Below are positions 59,549 through 64,000 of a stretch of 64,000 bases of DNA, piece by piece. Numbering within the stretch: the stretch's first letter is position 1; each line of letters opens with the position of its first letter. The notes under the pieces were generated by a model that was not told the DNA's origin, made no database searches, and saw only the letters and a program-made list of their open reading frames with translations. Made by a program: the position numbers and the translations under genes. The DNA is from JBBQFC01 sp038321615 (lineage in GTDB: Bacteria > Bacteroidota > Bacteroidia > Flavobacteriales_D > Cryomorphaceae), in the NCBI GenBank assembly GCA_038321615.1, contig JBBQFC010000009.1:1-64000 (forward strand), read 5' to 3'.

Positions 59549-61285
59549 TTAGCGTTGGCCTAGACCTACCGGACTTCCTACCCGATCCATGGCGCAGCGG
59601 AAACCAATAGTGGCACTAGCTTTGCGCTCATCCATAAAGCGGCGCGTGCCGGGGCTCAACCAATAAGCGCGGTCTCTCCAACTTCCACCTTTATAAACCC
59701 GTGCTCGGTTGCTTATTAACGTAGTGGTGCCGTAGTCGTACATGCTGTTTTCGCTTGCATTTGGATTCGAATAATCGATACCCGATTCTTGGTCTCCATC
59801 GCGGTAATTGATATTGTCGGCGAGACGGTAATTGTCGCGATCGATGTTCTCTTCTTCGCGTACTTTTCGCATACGAAGATTTCCCGGAGTGTCTTCTACA
59901 AATTGCCCCATTCCGCTTATTAGCTCTGGCGCTATGCGCACGTCGCTGCTGCGAATACGCTGAATACCATCGCGAATTAAGGTGAAGGCTTCGTCGTTTT
60001 TACCTTCTGTGTAGCGTTCGTTGGCTTGTTCGGCTGAAGCGATCAAGTCGGAGAGCAATTGGCTTTCTTCCGGATTCAGTTTGCCTTCTGTGATTTTGCT
60101 AAACTTTTGCAGGTAGGTCAAGGTGCCTGCTACATCGTAAGTTACGATGGTAAGCTTGTCGTCAATGTTACCTTCGCTATTCAGCTGCTTTGTTTTGTAC
60201 ACGCTTCCACGGAAAGGTCTAAATTCATCGACATCCTCATGGCTTAACGGACGATAAACATCCATTACCCACTCGCTCACATTTCCGCCCATATTATAAA
60301 GGCCGTAATCATTTGGTGAGTAGCTAAAAACGGGGGCGGTGATATCGGCGTTGTCATTTAAGCTTCCGGCCACACCCATATAATCGCCTTTACCGCGCAC
60401 AAAGTTGGCCACGAACTCTCCGTAGTATCGGCTGTTGTTATCCCCATCGCGCACATAGTGACCATTCCATGGATACACTTTTCGCTCGGTAACCAATTCT
60501 TGAAAAGAGTTTCCAATTAAGCCATAGGCGGCAAATTCCCATTCCGCTTCGGTGGGTAGTCGGTATCGGGGCAGTAGGATACCGTCTTCCATACGCACGT
60601 TCCGAAAATCTTTATTCGGATCTAAATCCTGAAGCCCGTCAACGCGCTTGCCACTTTCGTACTGACCAGCCAAATAAGCGTCCGTGCTGAAATGATCCTC
60701 ATTTACTTGATCCGGAAAATGTTCGAAAAGACCTTCGCGAACCAAAATTGCTTCATTCACGCGGTCCGATCTCCAGGCGCAGAAGTCATTGGCTTGAAGC
60801 CAATTAATGCCTACTACAGGGTAATCGTTGTAAGCAGGGTGGCGTAAGTAATAATCCACGTAAGGCTCATTGTATGCTAATTTCGATCGCCAAACCAGCG
60901 TATCGGGCAATGCCTTGTCGTAAATTTCAGGATAGTCAGCGCTGTATACACGGCTGAGCCAATAAAGGTATTCCAACCAATAAACGTTAGTCACTTCTGT
61001 TTCGTCCATATAAAAGGTAGAAACAGTCGCTGTTCGTGGAATATTAATCCAATCTTCCATCACCATCTCCTCGGTAGCGCCCATTGTGAAAGAGCCTCCC
61101 TCTATGAGCACCAATCCAGGACCCGTTTCTTGCTCAACATAGGGTGTTTTCTCAAAACCACCGTTTTTGGGGTCGTTGTAATTCCAACCTGTAGCATTCG
61201 ATGCTTCGTTACTACAAGATTGCAATGCCAAAAGCACTGTGGCAAATACCAACAGGCTCAATATTTCATGTGATTTGGCTTTCAT
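59549..61285 (-). CDS. gldJ: Gliding motility lipoprotein GldJ
   Basis: Starting at the ATG at 61283-61285 gives 578 residues with a lipoprotein signal (MKAKSHEILSLLVFATVLLA then LQSC; lipidated C24). The domain is the formylglycine-generating-enzyme/sulfatase-modifying fold: EGGSFTMGATEEMVMEDWIN near the start, 'RLPTEAEWEFAAYG' in the middle, and 'YKGGSWRDRAYWLSPGTRRF' then TIGFRCAMD at the end. GldJ is an outer-membrane partner of the type IX secretion and gliding machinery; it is not an active formylglycine enzyme. The neighbouring PorP/SprF and PorU genes fit this. Confidence 0.94.
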   Translation of the reverse strand: MKAKSHEILSLLVFATVLLALQSCSNEASNATGWNYNDPKNGGFEKTPYVEQETGPGLVLIEGGSFTMGATEEMVMEDWINIPRTATVSTFYMDETEVTNVYWLEYLYWLSRVYSADYPEIYDKALPDTLVWRSKLAYNEPYVDYYLRHPAYNDYPVVGINWLQANDFCAWRSDRVNEAILVREGLFEHFPDQVNEDHFSTDAYLAGQYESGKRVDGLQDLDPNKDFRNVRMEDGILLPRYRLPTEAEWEFAAYGLIGNSFQELVTERKVYPWNGHYVRDGDNNSRYYGEFVANFVRGKGDYMGVAGSLNDNADITAPVFSYSPNDYGLYNMGGNVSEWVMDVYRPLSHEDVDEFRPFRGSVYKTKQLNSEGNIDDKLTIVTYDVAGTLTYLQKFSKITEGKLNPEESQLLSDLIASAEQANERYTEGKNDEAFTLIRDGIQRIRSSDVRIAPELISGMGQFVEDTPGNLRMRKVREEENIDRDNYRLADNINYRDGDQESGIDYSNPNASENSMYDYGTTTLISNRARVYKGGSWRDRAYWLSPGTRRFMDERKASATIGFRCAMDRVGSPVGLGQR

Positions 61286-61315
61286 GTGGGTTTCCTTTGC
61301 AGTTTGAAGCATTAA

Positions 61316-62293
61316 CTAGAATTGCGGACAATTTATTGCCCTAAACTTTTTCTTTTGCGGCTTACAATTGAAATTAAAGCCGAAAGATATTTCGTGCGAA
61401 CCAGCCGTTTGGGTTGTTAGACGGCTCGTAGTAAGGTCATAACTATATCCTATTTTAAATCGGTCAGTCTCGATACCTACCAAGACAATAAATGAATCTT
61501 CAAAACGATACCACACCCCACCAATCAAAGGTCCCTGTTTCACATAGACCCCTACATTGTATTGCTCAAAATCAAATTGCCGTTGATATAAAAAGTTTGG
61601 AGAAATAGAAGTATTGCTTTGACCCTTTACATCTTTATTTATGGCGAAAGTAGCTCCGGTGTGGAAGGTGTATTTTCTCTCTAGGGGTGCGTCTGCCACG
61701 ATTAACGATTCATTGGGTTCAAACAAGTGGTGTACGGCCAAGCCTACGTAAAAGGTTTCACTGAATACAACTCCACCCACCGAGAAGTCCACATTATCTA
61801 CGGTGCCTCCGCGGGGTTGATCTTTGGTTTCGTATATAAATCCGCGTCGGGGATCTATTTGATCGCCAAAGGTAAGTTTGCCCCAATCGAGCGATCGCTG
61901 AAAATAGGTGCCTTGAAAACCGGCCACGGCCTGTACTTTCTTAGAAATACTGAATTGATAGGAGTAAATACCATTAACACTGAAGCTATTTAATGTCCCA
62001 CGTCCGGCATTATCATTTAAAATGTAAAAGCCCAAACCGCCGCTGATTGCGTCAACATATTGATCGTACGAAGCAGAAGACGTCACGAAATTGCCCGACA
62101 GAGCTGGCCATTGGTTACGATAGTTGAGCGTAACACGCGGACATTTATTGGTCCCTGCCAAGGCTGGATTCAAGTAGAGTGGATTGGCGTAGAACTGCGT
62201 GAAGGCGGGATCTTGAGCCGAGAGTTGTTGTGCGGAGATTACGAAGCAGATCGTTAATAACACTCCTGCCAACACTCTAATTTTGCTGAACAT
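61316..62293 (-). CDS. PorP/SprF-family type IX secretion outer-membrane protein
   Basis: Starting at the ATG at 62291-62293 gives 325 residues with a signal peptide (MFSKIRVLAGVLLTICFVIS, cleaved after LSAQ). The mature N-terminus, DPAFTQFYANPLYLNPALAG, is the family's unmistakable signature. The remainder is beta-barrel-like with alternating aromatic strands. PorP/SprF proteins are barrels of the type IX secretion system, usually next to genes for secreted adhesins or OmpA-like proteins; here it lies 30 bases before gldJ and diverges from porU. Confidence 0.94.
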   Translation of the reverse strand: MFSKIRVLAGVLLTICFVISAQQLSAQDPAFTQFYANPLYLNPALAGTNKCPRVTLNYRNQWPALSGNFVTSSASYDQYVDAISGGLGFYILNDNAGRGTLNSFSVNGIYSYQFSISKKVQAVAGFQGTYFQRSLDWGKLTFGDQIDPRRGFIYETKDQPRGGTVDNVDFSVGGVVFSETFYVGLAVHHLFEPNESLIVADAPLERKYTFHTGATFAINKDVKGQSNTSISPNFLYQRQFDFEQYNVGVYVKQGPLIGGVWYRFEDSFIVLVGIETDRFKIGYSYDLTTSRLTTQTAGSHEISFGFNFNCKPQKKKFRAINCPQF

Positions 62294-62504
62294 ATTTGCC
62301 GGTAGAATTTCAGTTTTTTGAAGCCTCAATTATACGAAATTTTTTAATCCTGATTTTTTGAATGCAGTATTCGCACCACAATAAGAGATTACGATTGTCG
62401 TTTACCTTTGAGTTTGCGGACTAAATTTACTCAATTATTCATCTGTTGCAAGTTTTGCGGTAGGCTAAAAGTTGAGAATAATTGTAATGGTATAGATGAA
62501 TGAT

Positions 62505-64000
62505 ATGAAAGGCTTATGGTCGAAATTGGCAGTTGCAGCCGTCCTAATTGTTGCCCCTCAATGGCTTAGCGCCCAACGTTTGATCAACGTACCGTTGGTT
62601 TGGGACGATGTAACTCGAGTGGCTCTTTCCGAAAATCAAACCGTAGATTTAACATTTGCACGAGGCACCACGGGTTCACTCGAAGTCGGCAAACTTCCCG
62701 CATACGTGAACATGGAAGTGTTGGGCAAGCAAATTGAAGTTATTTCGGCTACGGTAGAAGTACTCAAATTTGGCGATCCCATCGATTTATCAAAACTACC
62801 GGGTGCTGCTATAATCACTGCACAGGAAAGTTTTAAGTATGCGGGCAAAGAGTTTCGGGGTTCTACAGCTTTGGTCTATGAGTTCGTACCAATAGCTTAT
62901 TTAAACGGAAGGCTCCACCAAATACTCGAAGCTCAAATTAAAATTAATGAGCGCAGGCAGAGGGCTCGCCCTAAAGGTGCCAACTTTGGTACCACGAGCG
63001 TAATGAGTCAAGGCCAATGGTATCGAATAGGCGTGGCCGAAGATGGGCTGTACCAACTTCGCAAAAGCGACCTTCAAAATCTCGGCATCGATGTGGGTAA
63101 TTTAAATCTGGCAGGTCTTAATATATATGGCAATGGCTATGGCCAATTGCCCTACCAAAATTCTATACAGCGCCCCGACGATCTTCTCGCCAACCCCATA
63201 GAGATTGTGGGTGGAGATGATGGCATATTCAACGATGAAGATTACATACTCTTCTTTGCGCGCGGTCCACACCGGTGGGAGCTGGACACGGCATCGACCT
63301 TATTTAATCACGTAAAGCATCAATTTGTAGATACATCGTATTACTTTATAGGTATAGATGCTGCCGCTCCGGCAAAAAGGGTCACTAATCAATCGGGATC
63401 TGGGCTTTCGCCAAATTATGAAGTGATAACTTTTAACGACTACGCCTTTCACGAGGTCGATCGGCAGAACATGCTCGAAAGTGGCCGTGAGTGGTACGGC
63501 GAAAAGTTTGATGCGCAAACGGCTTTCTCCTTTTCGGGTGAAGCTTTGACCTTTCCCAATCTCGACCCTGCCAGCCTTACGGTGGTAAGAGCAAATGTTC
63601 TTTCCCGAACCACTGTTGCCGGCAATTGCACCTTTACCATGAACGTAAATGGAACCACAGATTCCCGATTGCTCGGGAGCACTGGCACGAGTGTTACATC
63701 CCTATTTGGTCAGACGAATAACCTGCGGGTAGAATTGCTTAACGCCAGTCCGGAACTTATTGTGGCGTTTAATTATGTCAAGAATGCCCCATCTGCCGCG
63801 GGATGGCTCAATTGGTTCAATGTTAATACCCGCCGCCGCATGCGAATGGCTGGGACACAAATGATTTTTCGCGATGCATTGAGTTTAGGCGCTGGAAGGG
63901 TATCCCGATTTACAATAACGAATGCATCGTCGGTGCAGCAAGTTTGGGAAGTTACGCGCGGGGCTGATACCCGCCGAGTGGATTTTCAGCGAACGGGCGA
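62505..64000 (+). CDS. porU: Type IX secretion C-terminal signal peptidase PorU, N-terminal part
   Basis: The frame starting MKGLWSKLAVAAVLIVAPQW with signal cleavage after LSAQ is open to the window edge (about 498 residues). Matching PorU features are KYAGKEFRGSTALVYEFVPI, 'MSQGQWYRIGVAEDGLYQLRKSDLQNLGIDVG', 'NIYGNGYGQLPYQN', 'DDGIFNDEDYILFFARGPHRW', which are the conserved N-terminal beta domain of this gingipain-type (C25) protease. The catalytic His-Cys lie beyond the edge. An alternative ATG at 62496 is in frame. PorU removes the sorting domain of secreted proteins. Divergent from porP/sprF; porV often follows. Confidence 0.92.
   Translation, partial: MKGLWSKLAVAAVLIVAPQWLSAQRLINVPLVWDDVTRVALSENQTVDLTFARGTTGSLEVGKLPAYVNMEVLGKQIEVISATVEVLKFGDPIDLSKLPGAAIITAQESFKYAGKEFRGSTALVYEFVPIAYLNGRLHQILEAQIKINERRQRARPKGANFGTTSVMSQGQWYRIGVAEDGLYQLRKSDLQNLGIDVGNLNLAGLNIYGNGYGQLPYQNSIQRPDDLLANPIEIVGGDDGIFNDEDYILFFARGPHRWELDTASTLFNHVKHQFVDTSYYFIGIDAAAPAKRVTNQSGSGLSPNYEVITFNDYAFHEVDRQNMLESGREWYGEKFDAQTAFSFSGEALTFPNLDPASLTVVRANVLSRTTVAGNCTFTMNVNGTTDSRLLGSTGTSVTSLFGQTNNLRVELLNASPELIVAFNYVKNAPSAAGWLNWFNVNTRRRMRMAGTQMIFRDALSLGAGRVSRFTITNASSVQQVWEVTRGADTRRVDFQRTG

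Overview
The window reads as a chromosomal segment of a Bacteroidota bacterium, most likely order Flavobacteriales. Evidence is the type IX secretion and gliding locus (gldJ, a PorP/SprF protein, porU), the recurring Bacteroidota promoter element (TAnnTTTG, with an upstream TTTG in the clearest case), the phylum-typical DUF2795 and PorP/SprF families, and a fadN-fadA-fadE set of the kind common in the phylum. Most genes are housekeeping and tightly packed. Base composition looks moderate (mid-40s % GC by eye), with AT-richer patches at about 1.8-3.7 kb and 33.2-33.8 kb.

Layout. 0-10 kb: tyrS, an AT-rich accessory patch (NTF2-like protein, DUF418 membrane protein, a decapitated YfcC-type transporter), a LuxE-like acyl-protein synthetase, a lipoprotein, tRNA-Leu(UAA), a serine hydrolase, a TspO-like protein, waaA and a beta-barrel protein. 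10.4-16.7 kb: six genes with overlapping stop/start codons, making UDP-2,3-diacetamido-glucuronic acid (WbpA/B/E/D-type enzymes) together with UDP-glucuronate and UDP-xylose (Ugd, Uxs), presumably for surface glycans. 16.9-25.5 kb: Gfo/Idh oxidoreductase, fabD, a Bax-inhibitor-1 gene cut by an IS4-family element, folE with a PTPS-type gene, hldD, queA, a MerR regulator and an M23 peptidase. 25.6-33.2 kb: alaS, a DUF5684-like protein, an OmpA-family protein, threonine aldolase, an O-methyltransferase and an M16 peptidase.

33.8-40.8 kb: a fatty-acid beta-oxidation operon (marR-fadN-fadA-fadE, minus strand) interrupted between fadN and fadA by a cassette of 35-bp tandem repeats surrounding a four-helix-bundle (23S rRNA intervening-sequence family) gene. 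A 24-bp inverted copy of the repeat lies at the fadN side, so the gene sits in a potential giant stem-loop of the operon transcript. This is the most unusual structure in the window.

41-64 kb: gmhA (with hldD and waaA it points to a heptose/Kdo LPS core), a YifB/ComM ATPase, secA, a DUF2795 protein, cobalamin adenosyltransferase, an ABC ATPase with a methyltransferase, tRNA-Val(UAC), an exbB-exbD-tonB-folC operon, a glutamate-dehydrogenase-family gene with nhaD, anmK divergent from a second acyl-CoA dehydrogenase, murF, gldJ, a porP/sprF-like gene and the start of porU, which runs off the window.

Limits: no database search was possible. Family calls rest on recognised motifs and protein resemblance; promoter and terminator calls are by eye.
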